Assembly: GCA_022266195.1 (NCBI GenBank)
Contig: WHVY01000001.1
Coordinates: forward strand, 16,740,001 to 16,804,000
Origin: Tetranychus cinnabarinus
Taxonomy: Eukaryota; Arthropoda; Arachnida; Trombidiformes; Tetranychidae
DNA: 64,000 bases
Direction: 5' to 3'
How positions within the stretch are numbered: position 1 is the first letter of the stretch; each line of letters opens with the position of its first letter. Below, in pieces: positions 19,455 to 31,984 of the stretch. Both the position numbers and the translations under genes were made by a program. Under the pieces are notes generated by a model that saw nothing but the letters and a program-made list of their open reading frames with translations, was not told the origin of the DNA and did not search any database.

Positions 19455-22400
19455 TCATCCTTTACTCAGCTTCTCAATCCCATTTGATTGTTCGTTGGCA
19501 ACATTACATGATTTTCCAGATGAATGTTTTTCATAATAATCTGGAAAAAGTTGGGCCAATATTTGTTCGAGGATACAGTTGACCTCAGGACCACAATTTT
19601 TCTTTAATAACCCGGCCCTACAAATTGGACATGTTGTTACTAATGATTCAATGGTGTGGATAAAACAACCCTGTACGAACAAAAAATTAAATAATGTGTT
19701 AGTATTATAAAGATGTTGAATTGTCATGATACGAATAAGCAAAATTCACGCAAAGTAAGGAAATGACGCACCTTGCACATGTTATGAGAACAGAATGTTG
19801 TAACGGGTTTGAAAACAATCTCCAAGCAACAGGCACATCTAAACGATTCTTCAACTCGAGACAAGAAAATCTGATCCAAAAAATAAATTCAATTTGAAAA
19901 TTTGTATTAAATGAACTATGAATTCAAACTTAAATAAATAATGTAAGATGAATTGAATTGTAATAAATATTCACCTTTTCACCTTCAGTGGTTGATTTTA
20001 CAATCTCTTTCCAAATATGTGAATTTTGATTATCTTGTTGAATCAAATCAACAACTATTGATGGTAATTTATAGGGAGTGACTTTTAACCGCTTGAAACT
20101 TAAATCATTTTGATCAACATGATCAAATTTACGTTTCTTTGAAGATGATTTTTTAGCAAAGTTTTCAATGAAACCTGGAGGTTCAATCAAAGTTAAACCC
20201 AGCTTACGACTCTGTCGTTTACCTTCTTTAGTCCATGGTGAGGGTGCAGTATCGTCACGGCGAAGAAGAAACCTCCAGATCAACAGACCATTAACTTTCC
20301 TTTCAGGCCAATATTTTACCACTTTGTAGATACCGTCATATCTTACACCAATTTTAGGAAGATAGGGTGACTTTTTGGTGGATCCACGAGCATTTCCACT
20401 TCGTAAAACTCTTACTGGTTTACCCAATCTCCAGTTCGTCCCCGAATTGGCTCCTTCGTTTGAAAATGGTGCCGCACAATTAATAGCCAACGCTTTGTTA
20501 CATCGAGTCAGTTCTTGATCCTTGATTTGAGGACCGCCAACCCTACATTTAGTTGTTGATGAATCTTTTCCTCCCGATCCAGTAAAATAGATCTCATCAC
20601 CCAGATCAATATCATCATCATAACCACAGCAGAAGACAATGGAAAAGGCTCCAACAGATTGTTTACCATGAATACCTGCAACTAAAGGAGTGTGAACTCC
20701 GGCTTCTGAGGCTTGAAAACGAAACCTCCAAATGGTTCCAACTGGTATTCCAGGTATAGGACCGAAATGATTTTTAGGAACAACTTCAGAAACCTTGGTT
20801 CGACCAACACAGCTAATACCACGACCCCAATTATTTATCAACTTTTCAGGAACTGTAGATGTTAATAGCCCATCATTAACACCAATCACATTGTTAGATG
20901 ATGACTTAGTCGATGCTTTTCGTTTCCTCTTTAACCCTTTAGCCAGTCGTGAGGCCTCTTCTTTCATCTCAATATCAATAGCATCTGTATTTTTACAGTT
21001 ATAACAATACCAATCTTCATCTTCCGGCGGAAGCCTTTCAAGGGGTTGAGGTAAACAACAGAGATGGAAGATATTGTTACATTCATCACACACAATTTGC
21101 TTCTCGGGATCAGCTTTAGATCCACATTGGCAACAGGAGCATTCAACGCAAGGTGTTTCCGGATCGTCTGAACATTGTGTACATTCAACAGCGGTGGGTC
21201 CTAAAATAAAATGATAAAAAAACCAAACAAGAATAAATAAAAACAGAAAAGAGGAAAACAATGACAATCCTTGTCAAGGGTTCAAGGTTGTATCGATATC
21301 GCTTGATTAATCCTTTCTGTAATCATATCGGTATCTTTTTACTCATTTGGCTCAACTCATAACAAAACTGTTTTTCTTTAAACCCTTTTCACACCAAATG
21401 ATATTCAATCAATTTTTTCTCAAGAGTTTAATTTTTCTTAAATAAACATTTGCTGAGTTTGAAAAAAGCATTGAATACAAGTTAATGGTTTCTCTCCGTC
21501 TAAGGTAAGATCTTTACAAATTCAATTTCAATTCCAATGATAACCATAAATCATTATTTAGCGGATACCGATCATTTGCTGTTCAATTCTTATTGAGAGT
21601 CTACAAATTCAAGTATCAATTTCTATGTTGCTCTCTTTTCAAGCTTAACTTTTAAGGTCACTTTCAATTAATAATTTTTTCAATCTATTTTTTCCTCTAG
21701 TCATTGAGTCTCTGGGTGAGTTCAAATCGGAAGTAATAATTGTACCCAAAGGAGTGAAAAAACGACAAGAGGTGAATGCGAAAAAAATCTCACTAAAGTT
21801 ATTGACTGATTATTGTTCAAGTGATAAGGAGAACCGAAGAGGAAGTCGAAGGTAAAATATTCAATGAGGATGATGACGATGGTTATAATAGAGATGGGAT
21901 AAAAGGATTTCGGGTAAAAAAAGTAAGCTGATATATAGTGCCACACGACCTTAGATGTAAAAGAAAGCCTAAAGGGTTAGAAAGCCCCACATACAAAATG
22001 AAAGGATCAGATGTACAAAAGTAGATTCACTTTTTTTGTGTGAGTACATCTTTTCAATATACCCACTGCTTTTACTGTGTTATTCAACGGAAACTTTTTT
22101 ATTCATTTTAATAGCTTTTTTCTTGCTTGTAAAAAATTTACGATGAATTAGTGATGAAAAAAATTTCTATCCTCATGAAGTGTGTGTGTCTTCATTTTGT
22201 CATCATCATTGTATGTTTTATGGAAATTCATCTAACTTTTATCACCACTTTGATAGGGAAATAGAGATCATAAAATAATATTGACTTGTTGATTGACTTT
22301 TCTTACTTTTTCTTTCAGATCCATTGGCAATTAATTTGGCTTGTTTGTTATTCCGTTCAATAACTGGTTGATTATCTTGAACAGTATAGAAAACCAAGTT

Positions 22401-23523
22401 TCCTGTTATATTATGTTTATCCAATGTCACTTTATCACCAATGAATAATGTTCCTTGAACAATTTTACGTTTAATATTTACACTTGTTACCAGGAAATCA
22501 TACCAATAACCAATTTGTCCAGGGTTTGTTAAATTTGAATTGGCTAGAATCAAATCTCCGGGATTTAGGTCATACAAACGTATTTGCTGATAGGATTGGG
22601 GTCTGATTCCATTAATGGACACCTTGACGGTTTCTGGTAATGATGATTTCCAGAATTTTACTTCATACAATGTTTGATTAGAGCTATTCAATTTGTACAG
22701 GCCGCAAACTATACCTTCAAACCAAGCACCAATTTCAGGATGAAGGCAGTCAACATGATCACCAATCAAATAATAGTCATCTGTAGCAATAGGTGTTAAA
22801 CTACTTTCAATTGACTCTGGCTTTTTTGATCCATCCATATCTTTTGAATGGTCATAGGGTTTGTTTGGTAGCTCATTGTTTTCACGATAATGCTCTTTTT
22901 CAGCAGGCAATTCAATCTTTTGGATGCAAAAATGAATTATTTCGTTTATTTTGATTCCATAATCGAGCAAAGAAAATTCATCTCGGAGCTTTAGATAATA
23001 AAATAAACGAAGGTAAATGAATCAATTTAGATATTGCTTGTAATTTCATTCAACTTTTTCTAATTTGCTATTCCACTCACAATGTCAATAAACATTAACG
23101 TATAACTCTTATTTTTTATTATTCCTAGTGAAATGGACCAATCATTCGGGTTTGAGGTCAAAACAGAGAAAGACTTAAAATAAAACTGTGGAAAAAAGTG
23201 ATCAAAGTTTTGGTTTGAATTTCATTTATTTAACCAATTTGGATATTAATTCAATTTATAAAGGTTAACAGATTATCTAGTTATCTTGACTTTCTCGATA
23301 TTTTGGCCCTTTGCCTCTTGATGTCTATTTTTGGTGATTTTGAAGATTCGATTTCTCTTACCTCTTTACCATGGAAGAAAAGTCTGATCCGTTGGCCTGA
23401 GTTAACTTTGAATAAACTGAAACAATCACTTTTTATGGTACCGATGTTTTGATTTATAGATGAACACTGATATCTGACTGTTGAACTCTCAAGACAATTC
23501 AACGATCTCAGATTGATATACAT
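19455..23523 (-). CDS. UHRF1: E3 ubiquitin ligase UHRF1 homologue
   Basis: A nuclear protein that in other animals reads hemimethylated CpG and histone H3 and ubiquitinates H3. Exons on the minus strand: 23362-23523, 22307-22988, 19975-21200, 19772-19870, 19455-19670. All joins keep phase and give 794 residues, close to vertebrate UHRF1. Domains in order: ubiquitin-like (1 to about 77), tandem Tudor (about 125-265, GAWFEGIV and GYWYDF), PHD finger (about 286-352, CDECNNIFHLCCL), SRA (about 420-580, NHFGPIPGIPVGTIWRFR), and RING (about 700-745, split over the last two exons, CACCLEIVF and CPICRAGL). In the SRA, the NKR finger aligns with TKC, and the second stacking Tyr of the methylcytosine pocket aligns with Phe (YFTGSGG). 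The first intron after the Tudor exon is 1.1 kb. Confidence 0.9.
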
Positions 23524-24055
23524 TTCGATATTGGTGTGGAGATAAAAACTGAAACAAATATTCACTTCAAGAATTTACCAGTTTCATCCTCATAAAAACT
23601 TCACATGATTTCAATTGCTTGTTGTACCTTAAAGTTGAAAATTGCGACGACAACCTTTTTACCTTTAACCTTAACAAAGAGAGCGTTGTGTTGAAGTAAA
23701 AAAATGTCAATTCAACTTAACCCAACCCGAACCTCCCCAAGGCCTTATTCAAATATGAGAGCTTCTCTCCTACCTTTTTTAGTCGTCATTTTTTTAGCAT
23801 ATGGTTTTTTATGCAGGTCAAAGTATCCATGAATAAAAAGCCCGAAATAAAGATCAAAAAAGGTATCGACGCAAACTCACATTGTCAGTCTTATGTAAAG
23901 AAAACAAAATCAACTGTTGAAATAATTTTACAATTTTTGAAGCTAATATAATAATTATCAATTTAATTGTGAGAAAATATTGATTACATTGACTGCATTA
24001 GACTCTAACAATAGAGACTAATGAAGAGACATTAACATGGAAGGCATTTCAATTT
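23524..24055. promoter_or_regulatory. UHRF1 upstream region
   Basis: Holds the UHRF1 5' UTR and promoter and the 3' end of the next gene upstream, also on the minus strand. No discrete site was identified. Confidence 0.4.
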
Positions 24056-25251
24056 TCAAAATATTTCTGTTTCTAAAAAAGGATCGGTACTTTTTACAAA
24101 TGGATTATATTCAATAGGATTTGGCTTATCCTTGTCACATCGATTGAATTTCAAGCTAACTTGATCAGTTTTAATTATCATTTTCATTCCGTTTTCAGTC
24201 AAATTTATGTTGATTGTACCAACAAAGGCTCCAAAAATTTTCCTCTCCTCAACCATCCACTCGTCTGGTCCACCAAGCGTTGTTTTTTGTTTATTTTTCA
24301 CTCTATAAACTGACCCTTTACTATACATCAGTTCAACATCAATCTTATTCCAACCTGACATGATTAACTCATAGATATAATCACTTCTTCTAATTATGGT
24401 AGCCTCATGAGGACGTAACGGTATCTGGCTGTTAAATTGAACAAGCTGCCAGTATCCAATGATTGATCCTGATTGGAGGAGAAGCAAAACCATGTCAACG
24501 ATTGTGCTTATTCAATGTTTTCACTGTTAAATATTTTTTCCCTGCTTAGTTATTGAAAGTAAAGCTTACCATTTAGCTGTTGATTATGGGGCCTTTCAAT
24601 CGTTTCAAGATTTCCTTTCCATGTTGATCTGTGTATTAAACATTTTCCGGGTTTATTGAATGTCAAGAATGGTTTCAATTGGCCTTTTAGTGGATAATTT
24701 AGGCTCAAAGCTAATCCAAGTGGTCGATGATCTTGAATGATCCATATCTTCAAATGGTTGTCAACAGATTCGTTTGTAATCAATACTATTTCACTTGCTT
24801 CTGGCCATTTATCACCAAACTGTGTCACTAAATCTGTCCCAGAAGTCCGCAAGTTACCCCGAGAGTCATAAATGAAACCCTTTATACTATACCCAGGACC
24901 ATAAGACTGATCAGTGGTTAAACCAATGGCTGCAACTGAGCGAACACTAAATTTCCATTGAGTGTAACTGTCTGAATCTTGATCAGCTTGTTGATCAGGT
25001 TGAGGTGGATCATTCAACATTACATTTATCCTGCGTCCAGCTGGAAATTGGCACTTTTTTGAATCAACCGCACTAATTTCATTACCTTTACAAAGAAACC
25101 AATCACTGGAAACATCTTTTTCAATTATCCACCGAGAAGTCATTATTTGAAATTGATTGAATTTACTGAGTTGACTGAAAGGGTATAACAATGAACAACT
25201 ATTCACAGACAGATTTTTTGTTTTCGCTTCTTCCAAACTCACATCCTTCAC
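24056..25251 (-). CDS. Unrecognised protein with two beta-rich parts
   Basis: Two exons can be joined: 24570-25251 and 24056-24468, with a donor at GGTAAGC and an acceptor at CAATCAG, phase 1. The second part opens GYWQLVQF and contains a stretch rich in alternating hydrophobic residues ending SLKFNRC. The first part contains SRWIIEKDVSSDWFLCKG and several Trp, Cys and Gly positions typical of small beta folds. The true start is unclear. The frame continues upstream of 25251 without an ATG, so there is either an unseen first exon (which could hold a signal peptide) or the internal ATG at 25143 is used. A lipocalin-like fold for the C-terminal part is only a guess. It is flanked by UHRF1 and DCAF12 on the same strand. 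Confidence 0.5.
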
Positions 25252-26050
25252 TACATTTTTGGTAAAATTATTTTCATGTAATTAGCGGACGTCCTTTGTT
25301 CATTCATAGGCACTGAAATTAATGTGTTTACTGATTTTTCTTTGTTCATTAATTTAGCTATTCCGGAAATTAATGCTCTTCAATATACTTTATTCACACA
25401 TTTTCAATGCAGTGATTGATTGATGAGGGTTTTAATGGTTAGTGATACAGTGTTCATTTTAGTGAAGGAAATGCTGATCTAGTATAATTATTAGCGTTAA
25501 TATATTAGATAGTAACTATGATTTTGATACAGTTCATGGTACAGATGCAGTTTGTGCAAATTTATTAATCCATAAACAAAGCTAAATGTATTATAAAATT
25601 AAAAAACTTGATTCACATAATTTAGATATTACAATAGATGACTTAGTGGTGTTAACATTCATCAGAAGATGCTTTTTTTGATCTAATAAAATGTAAAGAT
25701 TTGACAATATTTAAATTCAAATCTGATTTAAATAAGCAAGGAAAACGTAGAAAGTAACGATTTTGAATATGTATATTAAAACATTATATAAATGCATATT
25801 AATGAGGAAAACAAACAAAGTAAAGTGAAAGATGAAAAATATAACTAATGAACAATATAATGGAGAAAAATGACGAATAAAAAGATTGATAAGACTATTA
25901 AGGGGTTTTAATCTATGTAATTAAGGTTTATGCACATTCATAAGTCTTATTAATAACTGTTTGTCAGATTTTAAATGGTCCAAAAATTTGCTAAGTTTTG
26001 GAGTCTGTGAGATAGTCTGTCAAACAAAGGTAGTTTAGCTTAACTTTAAA
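25252..26050. other. Intergenic, no gene seen
   Basis: AT-rich. A small upstream exon of the preceding unrecognised gene could lie here, but none could be assigned with confidence. Confidence 0.4.
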
Positions 26051-28177
26051 TTAATGCCAAATACTGGCAAAATTGCCAACCATTCCAGCAGATAAAGGTC
26101 CACCAGCGGTGAAAATTCGAGTTCCAGTATGATCATATTGATGAGTATAAATTGCAGGAGTATATTCAATATCTTGGGGCTGCTCTTGATTTTCAGGATC
26201 CTAATAGCAAAAATATTAAAAACATAAATAGATATTAATAAATAGAAAATAAATTATCAGAATGGATGGAATGCTCAATTATGGCGTTGGGATTAAAAAT
26301 TGGTAAACAATACTTACAAGCCAACCTTTGGAAACTTTTAAGATTGCTTGTTCCTTAGAATCTCTTATATTAATATACTTTTTGTTGCGAATATCATAGA
26401 AGAGTAAGGCCCCAGATCCAGTGCCAATGGTAAGTACACCAGAAAAAAAGCTAAGTGAACGTATCCCTTGTTGTGAAGTATGAACTTTGCTGGTTATTTC
26501 AAAATGCCTTTGGTCGACCAAGATGACATGAGTTTTCGAGCCAACAGCATAGAGATTTAGATCAGGTTCTTGAGCTAGACACACGTTGTCATTTTGATAA
26601 TGTAACTTAAGCATACTGCTGGGTTTAAAATTGCTAACATTGAATCGATGAAGATTTGCATTTAGCGACAGGGCAATTATCTCCTAATGGTTTGCAATAA
26701 TAATAAAGATAAGATAAGTGAATGAATGATTGTATCCTTAAAATATTACATGATGATGTAAAAACATAATTATGTATCTCTACATAATAACAGTTAGGGT
26801 TATTAAATTTACTTACAGATCTTTTATTGTCAAAAAGTAAAGCTCGAATTTTGTCATTTTTCTCAAATCGATGAATTACTAGAGGATCGAGAAAGCCATA
26901 TTGACCAGGTATAGCAGATGGATCATTAGTTAGATTTGTTATTGGTAAAATTGCATTATCATCGACCCTCCATAAGGCTAAGGTAGAGTCTCGAGAACCA
27001 GTCACAAGAAATTGATCATCTAACCAACAAGCGTCAAAAATCCAATCTGTGTGAGCTCCTTCACCAACCCCGATTGGATCAAGAGTTGGTAATTTGTAGA
27101 TTGCTATGTCATTTGGATTCTCACCTCCAGCAGCTAATAGAGTTCTGGACGGATTAATGGCAATACAATGAATTCCGCATCTGGTATTTGGTGGAGAGCT
27201 GAGATTATTACTACTTGATAAATTGGGTATTTGAACGAGCTTGCTTGTGTGTAAATCTAAAACCATTAGCTGAAAGAGAATAAAAATAAACATCAAAACA
27301 AGAATATAGAAAAAGATTGCTTCACTTTAAAAGAAAAACTTACCATATTACACTTGGTGCCAAAAATTATCTGTCTATGGTTAAGCCATTGAGAACAAAA
27401 TATTTTATCCAATTGTCCAACTGAATATTGTTTTTCTCTGAGCACATTATTACTGAGAATATGGTTTATTACAAACTCTTTGCTAAGAGAGGCTCGTTCG
27501 AGAATAGAATTACCAGATGTACGAGAGTTGATAAAATCGACAATACATCTCGACTGTTTAGGTGGGCCATTTGAGAAAAAAGGATCTTTACCATTGATAT
27601 ATCTTTCCAGGCGATGAATATCACTTACAATTTTCTTGTAAAGATTAATGGTTGATCTCATGTCTGAAGAAACAGGCGAACGAAGTAGACTTGATGGCTT
27701 GAAATCATTGGCAGTTGATGAATGAGACGGATTACTCAATTGATGATTTGAAGTTTCCATTTGTCTTGTTCCAATTGAACCACCTTCTCCTTGACCGAAA
27801 CTTGGAGAGTCAGCTGCTACACTGGCTAAGCCAATACCTAGGCCACTAATGAAATTTCCACGAGGACTATCTCTTTTGTTGGTCAAATGTCTATCACAGG
27901 GTTGAGAGTATGAATGAGGACAATAGTGATGATGAAAACGGTTCGAGACGAGGTGATGGTGATACGGTTGATTTAGATGATAAGAATGGTAAACAGGATT
28001 TGAAGGAACATGGAAATGATGATGATAAGAATAATTTGGACTGATACACTGTTGAAGATCTTCATCCGCTTCATCTGTTAAACCTCCAGATACATCATCG
28101 AAGCCAGCTGTTGAGGCAGTAGAATTTCTTGACTGAGAAGATTGTCCAAATATTTGAACCTTTTTAACCTGAGCCAT
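26051..28177 (-). CDS. DCAF12: DDB1- and CUL4-associated factor 12 homologue (WD40)
   Basis: Substrate receptor of CUL4-DDB1 ubiquitin ligases; the family recognises C-terminal acidic degrons. Exons on the minus strand: 27344-28177, 26817-27269, 26318-26683, 26051-26200, all phase 0, giving 600 residues. Diagnostic stretches are SQWLNHRQIIFGTKCN, NPSRTLLAAGG, AIYKLPTLDP, GAHTDWIF, GSRDSTLALW and, at the C terminus, TRIFTAGGPLSAG. Human DCAF12 is about 450 residues. The extra length here is an N-terminal region of over 150 residues rich in His, Ser and Tyr, which looks disordered. The start chosen is the first ATG of the open frame (MAQVKKVQIF). Confidence 0.9.
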
Positions 28178-28919
28178 TGCTTTTGAGATCACCTTAGCAA
28201 ATGATCCAAGTCAAATTAGAGTTGATATTGATAAATAAAGTAAACACGATTGATTGAAAAATAAGCTAGTTATTAATAAAGAGAAATATGTAAAGAGAAA
28301 GGTACATGCACACGACAGATATAAAATTACAATGAGCAAGGCAAAGGCAAAACAAGGCCTCTAAAAGAAAGATGGTTGTTTGTATAGTTTTCACTGATGT
28401 TACTCACTCGTTTAAGATAAACCTTTATTGAAGACATTTGAATTGGCATAGCGATCTAAACTATCACAAATTGTTTAATTGTCACACAAATGAGTGGCAT
28501 TATTTTCAATATAATATCTAATCAATTGACAAGCTGTTACGCTAGTTTTTATCCCATCAATTGTTCATATTGTTTGTTGTTTTTCGTATCATCATTAGCA
28601 AAAACCATTAATGATATCAAATAATTCGGAGGGTTGAGATAAAGGATTACAATAATTCGAGATTGAATAGCAAATTTTTACCTAATTAGTCAAGAATTGC
28701 AAAAGAAATGCATAAAATTTAAATTAATCATTGAAAAACTATCTTTTTTTAAATTAAATATTGCATTTTTTGCAAATTATTATTTGTATCTTTTTGTAAA
28801 TTGATTGACAAAGTAAATTCAAAGTTCAACACGATAAATTTGTTTGGTTAATACAAAATGCACTTTAAAATGACAATTTATAACGGAAAGTTGATTTATC
28901 TTGAGGCAATGGTTAAAGA
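28178..28919. promoter_or_regulatory. DCAF12 upstream region
   Basis: AT-rich gap between the DCAF12 start and the stop codon of the next minus-strand gene. It must contain the DCAF12 promoter and the neighbour's 3' UTR. No specific motif is claimed. Confidence 0.4.
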
Positions 28920-31061
28920 TTACATTTTACTCCGCCCGACCGTGACCGTGATTCCACCCTTATCATTGGTTTTCAATGTGATTTTAGTTTCGCCAAATTG
29001 AATGAAGGGTCCATCATATGGCTCTTTGGATGCATCTAGGCTTGAATTGGTAGTTGAATTAGTGTTAATTACTTTTGAAGGGTCACCTCTTAATATAGAA
29101 CCAGCCAAATAACTTAGAATATTGCTGAAAATAAAAATTAAAAGATTAAGATTAGGATTGGATTAGATATTGATTATTTCAGTCTTTTGCCTTACTTGCC
29201 AATTCCACCAATTTTAAGATAATCTTTGGATCCTGAATTATTGTTTGTTGAGAAGGAATAAAATGTTTCGTTTGGAGATGATTCTGAAGCAATATGTGAA
29301 TCAGTTTCCCTGGAATCCTGGTAGTCATAATCTGAATTGTATTTTGATCGATAACGACGTGACCCGTAATAATATGGTTTACGGTATCGCTTTGAATATC
29401 TTCCTTTGTAGTATCTTGGTTTATAGCCATTTCGTCTCAGTCTATTACCAAATCTAATTTAATATAATTGAGCAGACAGCAGAAAAAATGAAATTGAAAT
29501 TAGTTTCTCATAAACAACGTGTGATTTGTGCAACTTGCGAAATTTACTTTTCAAATGAATAGCAAACATCAGCAGTTGGTTTTATTGTTTTCCATTGATT
29601 TGTATCGACGACTTTATTACACTTATCTGAGTACAGTTGTAATAATTGTTCAGATGTTGTCATAACTTACCTATGATAAGGATAATAACCCTTGAATCTT
29701 GATGCATATTGAGGATAAGACCCATAACGAGAAGAAGAAGGTAAACCTCCATAAGGCAATAATGAAGATGATGGATAATTAAATGAATTGGATGTTCTCA
29801 TTGGTGGACCATAGTAATTGAACCGATTCATGGCTGGTTTTCCTGGATAACCCATAGACGATGGACTATATTTGGGGAAAGGATAACTACCACCAGCTGA
29901 ATTTGGGTATGATTGAGCCATAGAGGAACTTGGAAACGCATCTAATGGGTCTGATGATTGAGAGTAAGCTTTTGTATTTGGTAATCCATATGATGCTGAA
30001 TTGGTTGAATAGGATGTTGATGAAGGTGAAGATGGTGACATAGATGACATTGATGAGCTGAAATCAGTGAAATCATTTTGTTCGTAACCATAATTTGATT
30101 GAGTTCCGGCTGAGGATAGGTCATATGTTGGGCTTTTACTTGAAGTTAAAGATAGAAATCTTTTACCAATTAATGAGCCAGAAATAATGTTTGGTAATAA
30201 TCCAATCAAAAGACATAGTTTTGGAGTAATCTAAATGAAAGACAAAATGAGAAATTAGATTAACAATTATTAAATGATGAAAAGGGCATTCTGGTTGATA
30301 CGATTGTTTGGGTCAACTGTTTTATATTATTGTAAAAAAATCCATTTGACATTGAACAGAAAACCTTAAGGCTATTGATTGCATAATAATTAGTTAATTC
30401 ATTGTAGATCAACTGATGGTACAAAAAGTACATCAGACCTGTTTATTAACCATTTGACTTGTTTTAATGGGTTTTGAATGAGAAAGATCGGGTTGGCCCT
30501 TTCACCCGAAAACGATCATCCTGAATATCATTTTTCTAGGTCAACAAAAATATTTAATAAAGGTTAAAACAAGTTAAATAGATGCTAAATACAACCAATA
30601 AAAATAGTCACATCAGTGTTTTGATTGATTTTTTTCTCATGTCTCTCAGTCAACTTTCCATTCTCCTAAATTATGTAACTGCAGCCATTGAGATTAACCA
30701 GAGAGATTTAAATAAAACTGATGAGCACTCTTTAATTCCACAGATCCAAGGATTGGCCAGCAATTAAGCGACTTCTTTAATGTAGATGTTTAGTAAAACT
30801 TTAGTTCATGGGATTAACTAATTTGATTGAATCTGTGATTCGTGGTACGTCGAGAGGTTTTGATAGGAAAGAGTGATTTTGATTAGTAAGAATTTAGACA
30901 ATAGGTTTCTGATCTGATGAGGCTGAGCAATTTTTCGATCAAATGGCAGTTTGATGAGAGATTATAAGAAAATGTCTTAGATTAAGTCAGAATATTATAA
31001 TTGGTCTTACCTTGATAATTGACGAGCCGGAAGAACCAAAATAAGGGTTAGACATCTCCAT
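28920..31061 (-). CDS. Secreted Tyr/Ser-rich structural protein
   Basis: Four exons: 31011-31061, 29671-30230, 29196-29453, 28920-29124. Phases agree and the product is 357 residues. The short first exon plus the start of exon 2 give a hydrophobic segment (TPKLCLLIGLLPNIISGS) that looks like a signal peptide after a long polar start. Then follow about 150 residues dominated by Ser, Tyr, Pro and Gly. Exon 3 is a strongly basic Arg/Tyr-rich segment (RYYKGRYSKRYRKPYYYG). The C terminus is less repetitive and carries TKITLKTNDKGGITV. This suggests an extracellular matrix, cuticle or silk-associated protein whose tyrosines could be cross-linked. It lacks the chitin-binding Rebers-Riddiford consensus. 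No named family was recognised. Confidence 0.7.
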
Positions 31062-31984
31062 AGGGCTCAATGAACCCGTTTTGTTGAAACATAAACTGTA
31101 TTAAAACTGGGGATGTTTACTGATCAGTAAATAACAGATAACTGATACATTAAACGATGAGAAAATGGTAAACGGGTTCACGGTCAAGTTTTAGTAAACT
31201 TGATTATCTTCAGCAACTTTTGAATCATCGAATCATCATTTTCTTTACATCTTCCCTCTCTTCATGTTATCCTTTCTTTCGGCATTTTGATAATTTTACT
31301 CTCCATCCATTTACTCGATTAGAGTTATATTTACAGTTACATGCGAAAAAATGATCAACAAATGATCAAGTTTTAAAACCAATAACTTTCCAATCCATTT
31401 AACAAGGTTTACATTGACAGCATTTAGACGGATTAGTTGGAACAATTTGAAGCATATTACTTATAGCAAAATTTCCGAGACTTGAGATGGTCTACAATAA
31501 CAACCTCAATAAAATAAATTGCCAATCCTCACATATCGAAATATTTGGTGTAAAATGTTGTAATTATGTTGAGAAATGATTAATGAAACCAAAAAACCAA
31601 AAAATTTGAATTTATGTTTAGAAACATTGATTTTGTTCGATGTATCAACTGCAAAATCGATATATCGAATGTAACAATCATTTTCAGTTTTATTTGGATT
31701 AATTGAATTGTGGCTCGCTATTTAAAGTTAAAAGCTTGAATTATTTTATATTTTTGAGCTAAATTTCTTAAAATTATCAAATTAACGTTGAATATTCTGT
31801 AGCTTACGTGAATTCAATCTTTTAACTAGTTCTTCTGTTTGAAATGAGCGGTTAAATGTTTGCAGATTCAATGTTTTGAAGTTGCATGTGGATCATGTTT
31901 TAACCTTTAAAAGTATTTATTTATCATGTGTTAATTCAATCTTGATGGAAAACCTTCTTGATCTACTCAAATTAGCTTTCAATT
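31062..31984. promoter_or_regulatory. Divergent promoter region
   Basis: A 923-bp gap between the start codons of the secreted Tyr/Ser-rich gene (minus) and IBA57 (plus). It must hold both promoters. AT-rich, with no coding sequence or repeat seen. Confidence 0.5.

Noticed and set aside
21722..21946. Hydrophobic minus-strand ORF of 74 codons
   Set aside because: Lies within the 1.1-kb UHRF1 intron, AT-rich, with no homology recognised.
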